Position numbers and translations under genes: made by a program
Shown here: one piece after another, positions 11,526-24,567 of the stretch
How the letters are laid out: every line of letters starts with the position of its first letter
How positions within the stretch are numbered: the first letter of the stretch is position 1
Notes under the pieces: model-generated
What the model was told of the DNA's origin: nothing
Databases searched by the model: none
What the model saw: the letters and a program-made list of their open reading frames with translations, nothing else
From: Varroa destructor
Lineage: Eukaryota; Arthropoda; Arachnida; Mesostigmata; Varroidae
Direction of reading: 5' to 3'
Assembly (NCBI RefSeq): GCF_002443255.2
Contig: NW_019211454.1
Coordinates: forward strand, 32,284,061 to 32,348,060
DNA: 64,000 nucleotides

Positions 11526-14500
11526 CCATTGTCAGCTGTCACGAAAAGGGGGCTTAGCAAACAAAGGTCAGGTCGGTAAGAAATAAACTCGGAAAGATGT
11601 TTTTAATAATCAACCTGCTCGGGTGCTGATTAATAAGAGCTTTACTGTTTGTCCATTTGTGCATCTGCCGACGACACGATCCTCGGCATGCTACCATTAG
11701 TACCACAAACTTTATTATTACTGTAAACGCCCCAGTATCTCCGTTATAAATACTCAATGTTCTATAGCATGACTCAGTTTTGCGATGGTCTTTATCTATA
11801 CCTGTTTTTATTTGCCACTAAAAAGTCTTTCTATCATTTTTTTAATGTTTATTTGGTTCATCAACTAGACATTCGTTTACTATTTTGAATTCGTGTGTGC
11901 CTTAAACCAAAAATCTTTCTCTAGAATCCTCGGAGCGAGACGCCTGTCGCCGTTAGTGTTGCTGAAGTACTATAGTTCAAGATTCTATCGGTAAGTTAAA
12001 AAGCTGTACGTTCGCTTGTAGCGCGAAAAATGAGATATGCCTTGTTGCGTTAACAGATTTCGTATGAACACAAAGAGCATCGAAAGAAACTTTACATACG
12101 CACGGGCTTTTTCCGTGCACACACAGACTGAGCCAGGCTAGGGCAACGGTAGCATGAAATGGGTGCGGCGAAAACAACAGCCGAAATCATCATCGTACTC
12201 AGTGCATGCACGCAGGTGTACGAGCGTAACTGACAGTAAAGCACAACATAAAACAAGGCTGGCAGACAACGATACGTAAGCACAGCATCAGGCAGTCGAA
12301 GCAGGCGAGCAGAGAAGTCCCCTACAGGAAACGGCGCGTTTTTCGCGTTTGATCAATATGCTGGTGCTTACGGTAACAGCAGCACGATACGGGGGTAGTA
12401 GCGGTAGATGCCGTCGAGAAACACAATGAGGCATATAAACGCCGCAACACAACAGAACAACACGCTAACGGCGAAAACGATAGCGACGACTTAACAAAAA
12501 GAAAGACGGAGCCCCTCCCGCTGACGAGCAATCGCCCCAACGGCGGCGACGGTAGCGGCAACAACAGAAGTGGTATCGATGTTGACGGGCGGCGGAGAAG
12601 GGCAAAGAACCAACAGAAGAAGAACTTAAATAATGTGAAAGGCCGAACACATCGGGACAGCGAGAGATGGCTAGGAGGCGATAGGAGTAGGCCAAAAAGC
12701 CCGATGCCAAAAGGAAAGTGCCGGCTGTGCGAACAAGCAGTATAAAGTTTCTCCTATTCAAAACAGGCGGAACAGAACGACCCAAGCGACCTACGGCGGC
12801 CAAGCAGGCGAACGGACGGCAGTCGGGAAGGGAGGTTGGACTCGCTAGAGAACGAGAATAATGCGGAGCGTTAACGACACACATACGCATATACTCGATT
12901 TATACACAGCAAATATGCCGTACATATAGAAACACACGCACATACTATCTTGTATGAGATGTCTGCGTCAACAGGCATCATCTGTTGTGGCAGGTACACG
13001 CCGGACTAGAATAAAATAGCTCCAGTGATAGCACGAGCATCCAATATCTGTTGTCGATGCTGTTGTCCTAGAGACATGTTGACATAAAGGAGCCTGACAA
13101 ACGGTAGCTCGATGAAGACGTTCTAGTAGGCTTAGTAGCAATATTCAGGTAGCAGCACAAGCATAAAAACCTATGTAATATAAAAAGGTTGTGTTAGTTA
13201 TTCGGCAGCACGACTACCTACCGTCTCCCTATAACGTCCCATTTCCTTCGTCGATTTTTCTAATCTTCTGTAACAATTGCGCCCGACCATAGTTCTATTT
13301 ACAAGTCAAGTGTTTTGGTTTTTCTATCAAGGCTAACACCACCGTACTTATTGATAGTCGTTTTCGTTGATTTTCGATCGTACGCCAGCGATCTTGTTCA
13401 TTATCTTGCTGATTTTCGGTGCTCGTGGCCGTGGCCTCTTGCATGAAAATAGTACAGTCGATCCCAGTGTATCGATCTGTGGATTGCGCATCTTAAGTCG
13501 GGCAAGATTTTCACGCATGAGAACTGCACGACATTATGGCGCTAGTAATACAGAGCTGGCGTAACACGGTGGGAACCTTTAACGAAGATAAGTATATAAA
13601 GGTAACGAACAAATCTAACAATACCTCGAGAGGCATACAATTGTTGTCGTTAAAGCGCGCTGCTCTTAAACTTGATTTATGTCGAACACAAAGACAAAGC
13701 ATATCTACTCAAACTTCTGACAAGTTTGTATGTAAGTTCTATAAATTAATTTTTCTCTTCTATGCAAGTTTTATAAATTAATTAAGGATAGAAAATAGAG
13801 GCGATCTCATGAAACGAATGCTCTAGTCTTAAGAGCTGCTCTGGCTTGAGATGCACGTTTGCTCGAGCATATTATACAGAACGCAATTTGAGCTTGGGAA
13901 ATTTCAAGAGAGAATTCAAGTGGAACTGCTAGTTCAATATTAATTTACTGAACTAACTAATACTGTATCTTTTATTCGTTTCAATATAGCATGCCTCGAT
14001 TTCCTACGTCCGCTCTTTAGACTATAACGGGTTCTTTCGCAAACAAATCCAACCTTCAACCTCACCTTCAAATTTGAACAACTGCTTGTCTCAAGCGCAT
14101 CCTTCGCTTCCATCAATGTATTCGAAATGGGGTTGAGCCAAGTGTAGCCCATTTGTTCTACCACATATATAAAAACTGGAAAACATGCGATGCACGGGTG
14201 CTCATTTTCTGACATAGTTCAGCCAGCGAACATAAAAGCTTTCGAAGCATTCAGCTCACTCAGTCGCCGGTTATTTAAGGAAAGCGCGATCAAAAGCCTA
14301 CAAGTAAGCACCCGGACCTACAATTAGTATAGCGGCCGTCCGGCCGTAAACAGGCCAACTCCAGAATTTCGTTGAAGGACAGAGAGAATAACAAATGACA
14401 GTGAAAAAGAAAGGCATGACACCCGGTCGTTACGGCGAGTTAGTATTACCGTATCGTTTCGTGACCATTTAACGATTGGCTACTGCAGGCACGCTCACTG

Positions 14501-15375
14501 CCGCGCTTTAATGCCATCCTGCCCCGCATAGATGCGGTACTACGTGATCCCGAAAACGCGGCAGAGCAACAATCTGATCTGCTTGTTTTTTTCTCATCGA
14601 CGAGTATTCATGCAAAATTGCACAAAACTATATGAAACAATAGTGATTCCATTCGATTTAATCGCTCGTGCTGACAGGATAAACCAACTGTTTTTCATTT
14701 CAATTCATTTCAACAAAAAAATTCATGTTATTGCTGCTGCTGCTGCTGATATTAGACAATAGTAGAATTTTATCCTGTCCCAAATTTCTCTGTTCGTTGA
14801 GATGGTCTCCTTTTCGCCCTTATTCCTTATCGATGATTCATGCTTGACAGTACGTGCTTGCTTATGAAATGTACGAATGGTCGAGGCATGTAGCGTTGTC
14901 GTTTGACTGCCTTACCCTGTCTCGAAGGTATACACCGTTTTAATGATTTCAATGCCCCAAAGTAGGTTCTTATATCCTTGAACTCGTCCAGTACCAATGC
15001 CAGTCAAATTCGTAGCGCCAAAGATCGGTTCGTGCTTAGGTAGCCGTTATATTATTATGTAAATAGCTACGGCAAGATAACTCACCAATGATGATGCTCA
15101 TTGTGCTAGCGGGTAATACATGATTCACCTACGCCACTCGCTGCTATAATGTATCTACCTATATATATATATATATAGACGCTGAATACAGCTTTTGCTA
15201 AGGTGTCAGACGGTGATGGTAATCCGACTGTATTGATAATGTTGAAAGAATGTAACAATCAGATGAAGAATCGAGGCAAAAATACAAATATTCGAAAGGT
15301 CGAAGCGTGCGGCAGATAAATATTCAGCAACAGTAGTCAATACATGTGAGAGGGGAGAAAGTGTAGAAAGAGACA
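11526..15375. other. No supported gene
   Basis: Mixed-composition non-coding DNA. The tract at about 12100-12900 is GC-rich and triplet-biased (many CGG, CAG and AAC triplets on the plus strand), with open frames in several phases, none convincing. An imperfect 32-bp-period duplication lies at 13731-13783, and a short AT run at 15160-15177. Confidence 0.5.
13731..13783. repeat. Two-copy imperfect repeat with 32-bp period
   Basis: The motif at 13731 (TGTAAGTTCTATAAATTAAT) recurs at 13763 with two substitutions, separated by a pyrimidine-rich spacer. Both copies keep the TATAAATTAATT core. Confidence 0.8.
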
Positions 15376-15819
15376 CTAGAGAATAGAGGAACTGAAGTCC
15401 TTTTCAACGGGAAGATTCCTAGCCAAGCAGCTTGCTCGGTTGGCCTCCTGAGTTGGCTTTGGCTTCCGCCTGTCGAGGGATCCGTGCGTTTTTCGATGAC
15501 ATCTTCTTAGGGACACTGGGATAAGCCGCAACGAGCGATCGTGTGAGATATTTGCTTCGGTAACACTTTCACTAAAAATAAATCGAAATTGAACCCATCC
15601 AGCAAAGTGTATCGTCTTTCCGTCATCAGTAACAAGGTCCACCCTGAAATCGACCTCTACGACCGCGAATAGCATTCGAATTTGGTAACGTTTCACTGCC
15701 TTCGTAGTGGTCGTCACGAATGTGATCAACGCGCCGCGCGTTATTGCACTGTGTGCGTAGCTGTGCATGCACGCCTTCATTCTGTCCTGCACGATTCTGA
15801 CCTCTATCGGAGCGATCGG
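15376..15819 (-). CDS. Candidate coding exon, unknown family
   Basis: The frame is open for 147 codons before TAG at 15376-15378. Its 5' side directly follows a TAG that could be an acceptor AG giving phase-0 entry, but the pyrimidine tract is poor. The middle section alternates hydrophobic and charged residues like beta strands (for example VVEVDFRVDLVTDDGK, then a Trp-Val-Gln segment), and first codon positions are purine-rich. The tail is basic with several Arg/Lys. There is no ATG in a good context at the start and no domain I can name. Overlapping antisense and shifted frames are also partly open, so chance remains likely. Confidence 0.18.
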   Translation of the reverse strand, partial: PIAPIEVRIVQDRMKACMHSYAHSAITRGALITFVTTTTKAVKRYQIRMLFAVVEVDFRVDLVTDDGKTIHFAGWVQFRFIFSESVTEANISHDRSLRLIPVSLRRCHRKTHGSLDRRKPKPTQEANRASCLARNLPVEKDFSSSIL

Positions 15820-16474
15820 CTAATCCGCTCGAAGGACACATTAACCGTAGCAATTGCCAGATTGAAAAGCTAAACAATACGAAGGAAAAGAATGTTTATT
15901 TTCAAGAGCTTCGGCGCTTAGAACGCCGTAAGGGCGACAAAAATGTACATAATAGACACTATATATACATATGCGACCGTATTAAAGAACCAACGGCCTA
16001 CTATCTCGGACACACTCCGATAAGCCTTGAATTTTTTTTGTACTATTTATATTTTTAAACTTCAGAATCAACAAATATGTTTCGTTGAAACCGGAGGTAG
16101 ACACACACAAATGGTAATATGTTCAGCTATTCACATTACTGTGGTCGTATCTCGTGTAGCCATTGCATGGCTAAGTCAGATTGCAACTTTCCGGAAAACG
16201 GTCGCTTCTCTCGAGCCTCGGAAAGAGCATTTATATCAGATTAACTAAGGAAGCAAATATTTACCTTGTTTACTTCTAATTCTAAATCCTAAGGTTGATT
16301 TTTTCTTTACTTTGGTTCCTCTGTACTTCAATGGTGCATCCACAGATACGCTTAATATTAGCTGTCAAATGGTATACCACGATGTGCTAACTAATATTCG
16401 TGTTCTCTACTGTCAGTTAATATGCATACTAACGAATCTGCGCTTGTGCTACCCTCTTGTGGATGATAGACACG

Positions 16475-16511
16475 ATTTTCCGACCCCCGTTCAGAGGGGT
16501 GGTCGGAAAAT
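16475..16511. repeat. Hairpin with 11-bp outer and 3-bp inner stem
   Basis: ATTTTCCGACC at 16475-16485 pairs perfectly with 16501-16511. Inside, CCC (16486-16488) can pair with GGG near 16496-16499, leaving T16500 bulged and a loop of about 7 nt. The outer motif GATTTTCC is repeated again just downstream, at 16512. Confidence 0.85.
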
Positions 16512-19500
16512 GATTTTCCAAAAAAAGTCATCCAACGTTGGCCCTTTCATCGCGCCGCCCCCCTATTGCCCCGCTCAAGCGAGGCGATACCGACGAATAC
16601 GATTGCCAATGCGACCGCTGTCGTCGGAAGTGCGAATTCATTTATCAGCATAAACGTAGGTGATTTGAAGCCATCGGTAATGCCCTATAGGATCTGTTCG
16701 GTGCCGTTGGTGGCCGCTGGCCAGCTGATCGATGCGTTCTTTCTTTATTCCAATTGTATGGCGGATGGCTGTAGAAACAATAGGATATCACAAAGTGATG
16801 TACGGCAGCAGCGGAAGCAGTACGATTATCACTAAACAAAAGCGTGATGAGCGATAGCTAACTTGGCTAGACGTAAAAGTAAGCCATACAGATGAAATAC
16901 ATATGGACACAATCGACAGGTTATTGGTGGGCAGACTATTCCCAAGTTTCAGGCTTGAAAATTACACGATACGTACGTCAAAAAAAAACAATTAACTTAT
17001 CTGTTATAATAAATCGAACGGTATCATACGCAAGGAATAAGACTAGCGCGGTCAAGAGGGTCAACAACAATAACGGCGAGCTTTACCGTACGAAAGAGAC
17101 CATCAAAAATACAACTGGAATGCCATTAGCTGCCTTTGTTTCGTCCCGTCCCAGATTTTTAGAAGACGCCATTTGGCTATAGCTTATCGACTTATATAGT
17201 AGCATTTAATTGACACCCCGGTGTTTGTCTAATTTTATGGAGCCCAATCGGATACGGCAGATTACGTGCCACTCTACGGCTCAGATGGTATATAAGGGAT
17301 GAAATCAAGCAGATCGACGGGCGGTTTCGTAATTATGGTCGTTATCATTTTTTCGCGATAACTTTTTCTTTTTCTACTTATTCTAGTGTTATTGCCACGT
17401 TACGCTGCTGCGGTAGAGTGAGTTAACGTTACTGTATCGTCACGTTTGACTGCGTATGGAGACCGATGCCAGGCAAGATGGATGAAATGGCAATATTCGA
17501 AAAGTACAAAATTCGCCCAGCCGATGACGCTAAGGTCAACTGTGAAAACAATACTATAAAAATCACTTGTATAATTATTGTTACTCTATATGTACCCGAT
17601 AGCCTATGTTTGTTATTTATTATAAATACGATATTGTAGCGGCCGTTTTTTGTCGTGCAGTACAAATTAAAATGTTTTGACCTCTCGAAAATTTCTAACC
17701 GTTTTCTTTTGCTGTAGACGTTTTTTAGGCGTAACACAACATATTGTTTTGTCCCAATATTTCCCTTTCTGCTTTCGGTGTATCAAGTAACTACCGCTGG
17801 CTCGATTGTGGCCAAAGCGTACAGAACGGCAGGACGTCCCAGGGCCTGAGGCCGAATAGGCCCTACCGGTTGTTTTGGCTCCTGTTGCTAGCGCCGATTT
17901 TGGCTTATAGTTGATATTTTTGGAGTACAGTACGACAGCCATCCCCAATCGCGACAAAAGCAATTTACCCTGAGTATCTATCTGCCTTCTCCCCTTTAGC
18001 CGGTCGCAGTGGCCGTTATCGTTCGCTAATGAATATTTTACATAAACGACCTAACACATTAGGTTCAATGACGCTGTTGAAGTAATTTACTAAATGTTCA
18101 CTGATGATAATACTTGCTTACTTGAAAATAATGAAGATTTGGCTGACGTGAACAGACAGCCCTTGTAATAATAGAGGAAATGTATTCGTACCCACGATGG
18201 CTATATCAATACGAGATAACAGTCTGTAACTATGGCGGAGCACAGTAAATGGACTAAAGGAAATTCAACGACTGCCCTAACAAGCATATAAAATAACGAA
18301 CTGGCAACCCGTCGACACCCATCCTATACGCATATATAGGTCGACAAGCATTTGCCACAGGAGATCAGAATCTGCTATTAGAAAATAATTATCAACCTCC
18401 TTTGGTAGACGAAAGCTTGAGTAGAGAAAAAAAAAAAAGTTCGGTATTCGGTAATTTGCTATGCCCTTTAAAGGCTTATTACCATGAATAATAAATCTGC
18501 GAATTTTAAAAAAATAATCATTGGTGTTTCATCATGATGATAGCGATTACGGCTATATTGAGGAGAACAGTTTGAGCAGTGTGGCCAGATGGGGAAGATA
18601 TGTGTATTTCGCACTATATAAGCGTTATTCCAACCAATACTATCAACTTAATAGTCGAATCTCAAAGTTATTAACGTAACAACCAAGGGCGGAGAGTTGG
18701 AAACGTTCGGAACCTTCTGTTTTTGGTAAATTTTATCTATTGCATTTGTTTTTTTATTCGCATAGCAGAAAGTATCAAACGTCCTGCACATTACTCATGC
18801 ACAGTCACGAAGGACAGCGGCGTACGGCGCTTCTGCAGTGGCGAACTCTGGCTGGCACGTATATGGGTACGATTGAGAGACAACATATCGGTCCTTCGAA
18901 TACGCACAAAATATATGGAGAGGTAAATATATTGTATGGTCAGTCGAGATCTGACCACCTTCGAGCAAGAACATCGCCCAGACCCGGGCCCGGACCAATG
19001 GACAAGCGGAGAAAGCACTCGAAAAACCACTCCAGCATGTCGAATTGACTTTACAGAGGATCAGTGAATCGGACGTGTATAGTGGTCACCCTACCATCGA
19101 TTTGTTGGAGGAATGCCTTTTTCACCCGTTCAGCCTGGAAAATCCGCGAAACAAAGTTCTGACGCGATTTTCTTTATAACCAACAAAGCCGAAAGACGTA
19201 CTAGCTACAACAATATAGAAAAGCTGCCGCAAATGATCGGCATCATCGCAGCCAGTGGTAGAGCAAACGCATTTGCCCCACAGCTCTATCTCCGGAGCAA
19301 AACGGAGCCACACCCAGTCGCTATTGTGAAACATGCCTTACTAATTTCGTTTAGCTACTTCGTCTACTATCATATTTAATACGATATTTTGATAGTACGT
19401 ATCGTGTACATATTGTATCATGTACAATATATCGTTTAACTAACCAACATCTACATGGTTGGAATCGAGCTTCGAAAAGTGTAATATTCGTTGAGGAACA

Positions 19501-22500
19501 CCAATAATGATTCGATCACAATTACCATTGTGATTCATTTTATCACGTGCCATCGCCACCCTGTTGGTAGTCCATGTATATGCGCATGGCACACGGGTAG
19601 CCGTTAGAAATCCCTAGTTATCTACGATACGCAGTAGATCTACTATACAATGACGGGAAATTTTCTCACTGGAAGTGCTTTCCTCTGCCGTATAGCCCTA
19701 TAGGAGCTGGCAGCTTGGGCGTCGAGGCGCCGAAATGGTAGAGCTAGCAAGCGTAATGGACATACTCAGTAATACTAGTCTGCAAAGGGCGGCTTTTATT
19801 TTTGGCGAAAAGGTTCATGCTGCGTTTGTATTTATGAACTTGATGGACGCACCGCATCAGGTACGGGACAAGGATTTCTCATCCTCATATCACAGAGAAC
19901 AGGACACTTATTCGAAATTTATAGCGCGCTTGACACGCTATCAAGGGCGGATGGCCGGAGGTCATTTACGCACCTGTTGAAACGGTAGAACGGGCTTACA
20001 GGAGCTGCCGAAAGCCCTCCATCTTTCACATCGGATGGGCGTACTATAACTAAGCCCAGCGAACCTCTACACGGAGGATTCAACAATCTTAAACATTCTA
20101 GGTGGCGTTACCCTGAATGGATTGACGCTTTTTTGAGAGAAGACGTACCGATATGTCTAAAAGGCTTGGACTATGCACCAGTTACCTAATACTGGACATT
20201 GCCAATGTGAGTATCTTCTTCTAGCAGCATAGTCGAGCACCGAGCTCCTACGCATCTGCATTGTAGCGTGTACAGAACCGAACACTGATCGGCGAAATAA
20301 ATGAAGACTCCTGAAACTATTTTCCTTGAAAATATCTGAAAGCTATTGCTAGGCAGCCGATATGGTAAACTTGGAAGTAGGGAGTACAGTTATGGAAGTA
20401 TGTGTTTAGTAAAAATCGAGTTACTGCTTAGAACATTCAAATGGCTCTCGTTTTTTTAATAAGCTACTCTGCTACGGCGACGTGAGTTAGAGCACGTTGA
20501 AGGCAGCAGGCCCGTCGGCGCCTGGAGTCCTACAGACGGAACCATAAAAACCATTTCACTGAATCCTGAAGTTGTTCGCAGAATGGAATCTGATAAAGAA
20601 AAAACAACACTACGTGCTTGCCACATCGATGTAAAAACACGCATTAAATAACACGCCAGCAAATAAAGTGGGTGGGATGCAGGCGATCCGGCATTGCGAA
20701 ACTATAGATATTATATACTTCAGAGCTGAATATTCATTCGACGACGTAAGCGATTCGAACGATTTAGAACACAATAGTACATAAAATCACGCATTTCAAT
20801 AAAGAAGGTATTTCTGAATAACGTACCACTATTTATACATTCAATCTGATTTCTCATGTTGTTCAAGCATGGCGAACCTGAGCTCCTTATTGCTCAAGTC
20901 GTGCGAACCGTCGCTTACTGTTCATCGCTTCGTTCATATGGCCATTCTATTTGTCGGCCTTACACAATCTGTAATAGCTCTAGAATACAATCAATTGGAC
21001 GCATACAGATTTACTTATGATTGGTTTTTGTGTAATATTACCATACCTTTTTAGATCACAATAAATGCTTGTCCTGGGAACGAACCGCGTCTGCAGCGTC
21101 TTTATTGCCCGAATATCCTCCTATCGATATGGAGACCATATCTGAAAGCATTAAGAACATTTCAGTAAAGCTAAGGCAATATATAGGTTTATATGGACAT
21201 TGGGCCTATAAACTACCGTAAAGAGGTGAACGAATCGTTTGAAAACTCACATTAGGCCAAAAATGGCTATAACTAGTTATCCAGTTAAAGGCCTGAATTG
21301 AAAAAAAACAAATCAAGTTTAATATATCTGACCCCAGCTCAACATGTTTCGTGTGTCCAGTACCTTCGATTGTAATAACAGTGAAATTGTCAGACTGACG
21401 CGTAATTTTACGTTTTGTCCTTTTCCTCTAAATTATGCCCACTTATCTTTATGAAAACAACTAAATTCTTGCGCAATACCGTAATAATAGTATATGCTTA
21501 GTTAAATAACTGAGAACAATGTGGTGATATTTTTGTTTGTATTTGCCGGTTTGTATAGCCGATCTGGCTGCTCGATCTGTTTATCAAACTTTTTCATTGC
21601 CTCTTTATATTTATCTAATGTCTATGGTGGCAGTGGATAGCATAAATAATGTTCAACAGCAATGTGGGGACGAATTCAGCGTTTCTATTATTATTCATGG
21701 GTTTTACAACAGGCGCAGTTTTCCTCTCCTCCCTGATCCTAGGATACGAACATTAGGCTGTACGAATTCTAACAGTTGCTCCAGTCCAGCTGTTCGTGTC
21801 GCCGTCTGTTTCGCCGTCAAAAGTTCTAGTTTTCTTCAGAAGACTGTTGGCAACATGGATATATGCGTCAAAGTGTACCTATATGCAAATCGGGCGCCCA
21901 TCTAAAGCGGTGAACCATCGAGCAAGTAACCGGCAATGATAAATGAGAAAGCCAAGGTGATTAACATGTACACTTTACATAACGCTCACATATGACGAAA
22001 CAGGATTATTTAACAATGCAGACACAAGCAAATTTTCAAAGACGTTTGTTTATATATATATGTGTGTGTAGGTGCGGGTAGATGTTTGCGACCGAGTTGT
22101 ACAAAGTCTAGGTCGAACCAATCGATATAGTTAGTTGCCTTCTCTCCGCCGCTCATCTCGGCTAGGCGTTGTGTAGATCAGGTAGCTTTCAATCATCGCG
22201 AACATTGAGAACTGAGCTTACAAATTTTCTACAGGGCCAGCTTGATTATCGGTTTATATCGCCGTTGGCTGGAAGCGTGCCTGCTTTTCCGGTCGCTCGT
22301 CTATTGTTAAGGGTACAAGGACACAGGGACGGGCTAAAAATTTTTTGTTGTTCTCCTCTTAGTGCGGACCGGAAAGAACAGCAAACTACGTGTAGCGGGT
22401 CACCTGTGATCCAATTGAAGATTCTGTTTTATTCTTTATAGAAAGCGAAGAGTTTACTTACGCGTTTTACGATAAAGTTCAGACGGGCAGTTTGACTAGT

Positions 22501-22877
22501 AGGCGGTCAACTTAGACGACGATCAAAGCAGTGAATCGATGCCTACGTCAACGTATGCCGCCATAATCATCGAAAATAGCATGTGCGCCGCAAGAGATCG
22601 ACGCCCCTTCGTCTCCTCACTAATAATGTATCAAGTAGCTATACTACTAAAAAAGACATTCTCTGCGAGACACAATACCACGGAAAGGGTGACACAGAAA
22701 GAGATTAGTAATTTTGCGGGCTATATAAAAGCGTGTTTCCAACAGCGTCAAAAACATCGAATGATACACACAACCAGTTTACAAGATATACCCATTGCTT
22801 TTGGCTTAATTCAGTTTTACTCCGCGAAGGCCGCGCACGACACTAACCCATATTTAGCTGCGCTGAGGTTTTATTTA

Positions 22878-22880
<3 letters not shown>

Positions 22881-22930
<50 letters not shown>
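22881..22930. repeat. AT dinucleotide microsatellite, 25 units
   Basis: Fifty bases of perfect AT alternation, the longest microsatellite in the window. It is self-complementary and likely polymorphic in length. Confidence 0.97.
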
Positions 22931-22932
<2 letters not shown>

Positions 22933-23495
22933 CGGGTCGCACGAACCATTGAAACTTAGATTTTTATAACATCATTCGTCAACTTATGTCCATAGATTGA
23001 AGCTGTTGCTTTGAACGGTCCGTTTCGCTCGCTATGGATCGTTTCGAAACAGTACCCTATAGCTTGACAAGAATTTATTTGACAACTCATTTTTAATGTT
23101 TATTGCCATCTGTTGATTACTGATGCAATACAAAGTTCAAGTAGCTGAGCTCTGAACATGGTACGGATTCGGTATCACTCGAATTGTTCAGCTGGATGTT
23201 AACTTTATTTCTACAGTCATTATCCTTGTCAGTGTGACGTCCTCAAACGATCCTACCTTAACGTCAAAGTCCTTTCATAGGTGTCTTTCGTTGGTCATAT
23301 CTTCCGGTCTGTCCTTGAGAAGGTTACATCATTGGGTCATACGATCGCGTACTAGGTCTTAAATTGTATTGGCAGAAAGTGCTAGGATAGCGTAGAGAAT
23401 TTTCGACTGACGTGTGTCGCCACCTCTGTTGATGTCCAAGTCACACGCCAAGGACATCGTAAGTTGTCCTCGTTTTTGGCCCTGTCACGACTGGC

Positions 23496-23516
23496 GATGA
23501 TGATGATGATGATGAT
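23496..23516. repeat. GAT trinucleotide repeat, seven units
   Basis: Seven perfect GAT units. Confidence 0.9.
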
Positions 23517-24242
23517 ATTGTTAAATGCAATGCACCTCGTGACGTTATAACATAATGTTATTGGAGCCCCTACATCGGCGAGTAAGGGCTTCGCCGATTG
23601 CTCGCACTGAATGAGGTGGCTCACCATAACCGCATCATTCCGTTGTCCAATAAACAACAAGCTGACCAAATAGGCAAGTTGTGGCGATCTGAAAGCCTGA
23701 AACAGTGTAGTTCGGTCATGGAGAACGCTGCAAGAGCCGCAACGGTCTCAGCAATCATTCGTGGACGGTTTTGGCAAATTGCAAAAATCGTTTTGGTGTG
23801 CGTAACGTATCGAATGACTGGTTCACCAATCCTGATCGCGTACGCGACGCATTTCTCTGCAGACTGAAGCAAACGTTTTCAATTTCAGGTTTATGGCCTA
23901 TAAGGGTCCATTTTACAGTTCGGTTTGGCCGAATTAGATAGGGCACACATTTTCTACTATAACGCTACTTTGATCAAATGCCAACAGACAATTTGGCGTA
24001 TCGCTATCTCCTCTCTGTCCTGAACACCGGCACTCGCACGTCCTACAACTTGTGGTGTTCGCTATTGCCACTACTGTAGTTGCTGCACCCGTTGGATAAC
24101 CTGAAATTAGCTTGCTCTGCTATTATAATTTCTGTTTTATCGTGTGCCAGTCGGCTTTTCGCGTTCAAACTTCTTCAAACACTCTTCAAAAAACGTGATG
24201 GCGGACAGATGGTGCATTATCTTTCTGCAATGCTCGCTATGA

Positions 24243-24263
24243 CAGCAGCAGCAGCAGCAGCAG
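24243..24263. repeat. CAG trinucleotide repeat, seven units
   Basis: Seven perfect CAG units. On the minus strand they lie in a short open frame as a Cys run, which argues against coding use there. Confidence 0.9.
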
Positions 24264-24471
24264 CAATGACCAAGCGAGCGTTGGCGTCCAAACGGCCGCT
24301 GTGGTAGCTTGAACAGAAGTTGACGAATCAACAGAAGCTATAGAGCGTTGTGCGTTACCGCTAGCGTTTTCATAGGATGGTCATTTGTTAGCTGTTGCTG
24401 CTCGACGTCGGTGGAGGCAGCAAGATTGCTTTGTCGAAACGTGAGCTAGAACAACAGTAAATAACATCCGC

Positions 24472-24567
24472 ATATATATGTTATGCTTGCTATCACCACA
24501 GCACCGATCGGTGCTGTGGTGATAGCAAATATGCTTCTAGATGTAGTATTATACATAACATATATAT
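24472..24567. repeat. Nested inverted repeat with a perfect 42-bp palindrome
   Basis: Positions 24487-24528 form a perfect palindrome with no spacer: the left half begins TTGCTATCACCACAGCACCG and the centre falls between 24507 and 24508. Outside it, 24472-24485 (ATATATATGTTATG) is the exact reverse complement of 24554-24567, giving a 14-bp outer stem with 1 nt unpaired on the left and 25 nt on the right. The palindrome core is GC-balanced, unlike the AT-rich outer arms, so it is not a simple-repeat artefact. Possible origins are a fold-back mobile element, a DNA-repair-generated inverted duplication, or an assembly error. Confidence 0.95.

Noticed and set aside
21837..21905. Strong acceptor (CTAGTTTTCTTCAG) with a 22-codon open frame to TAA
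   Set aside because: Too short to distinguish from chance; the open frame also runs straight through the supposed intron side.
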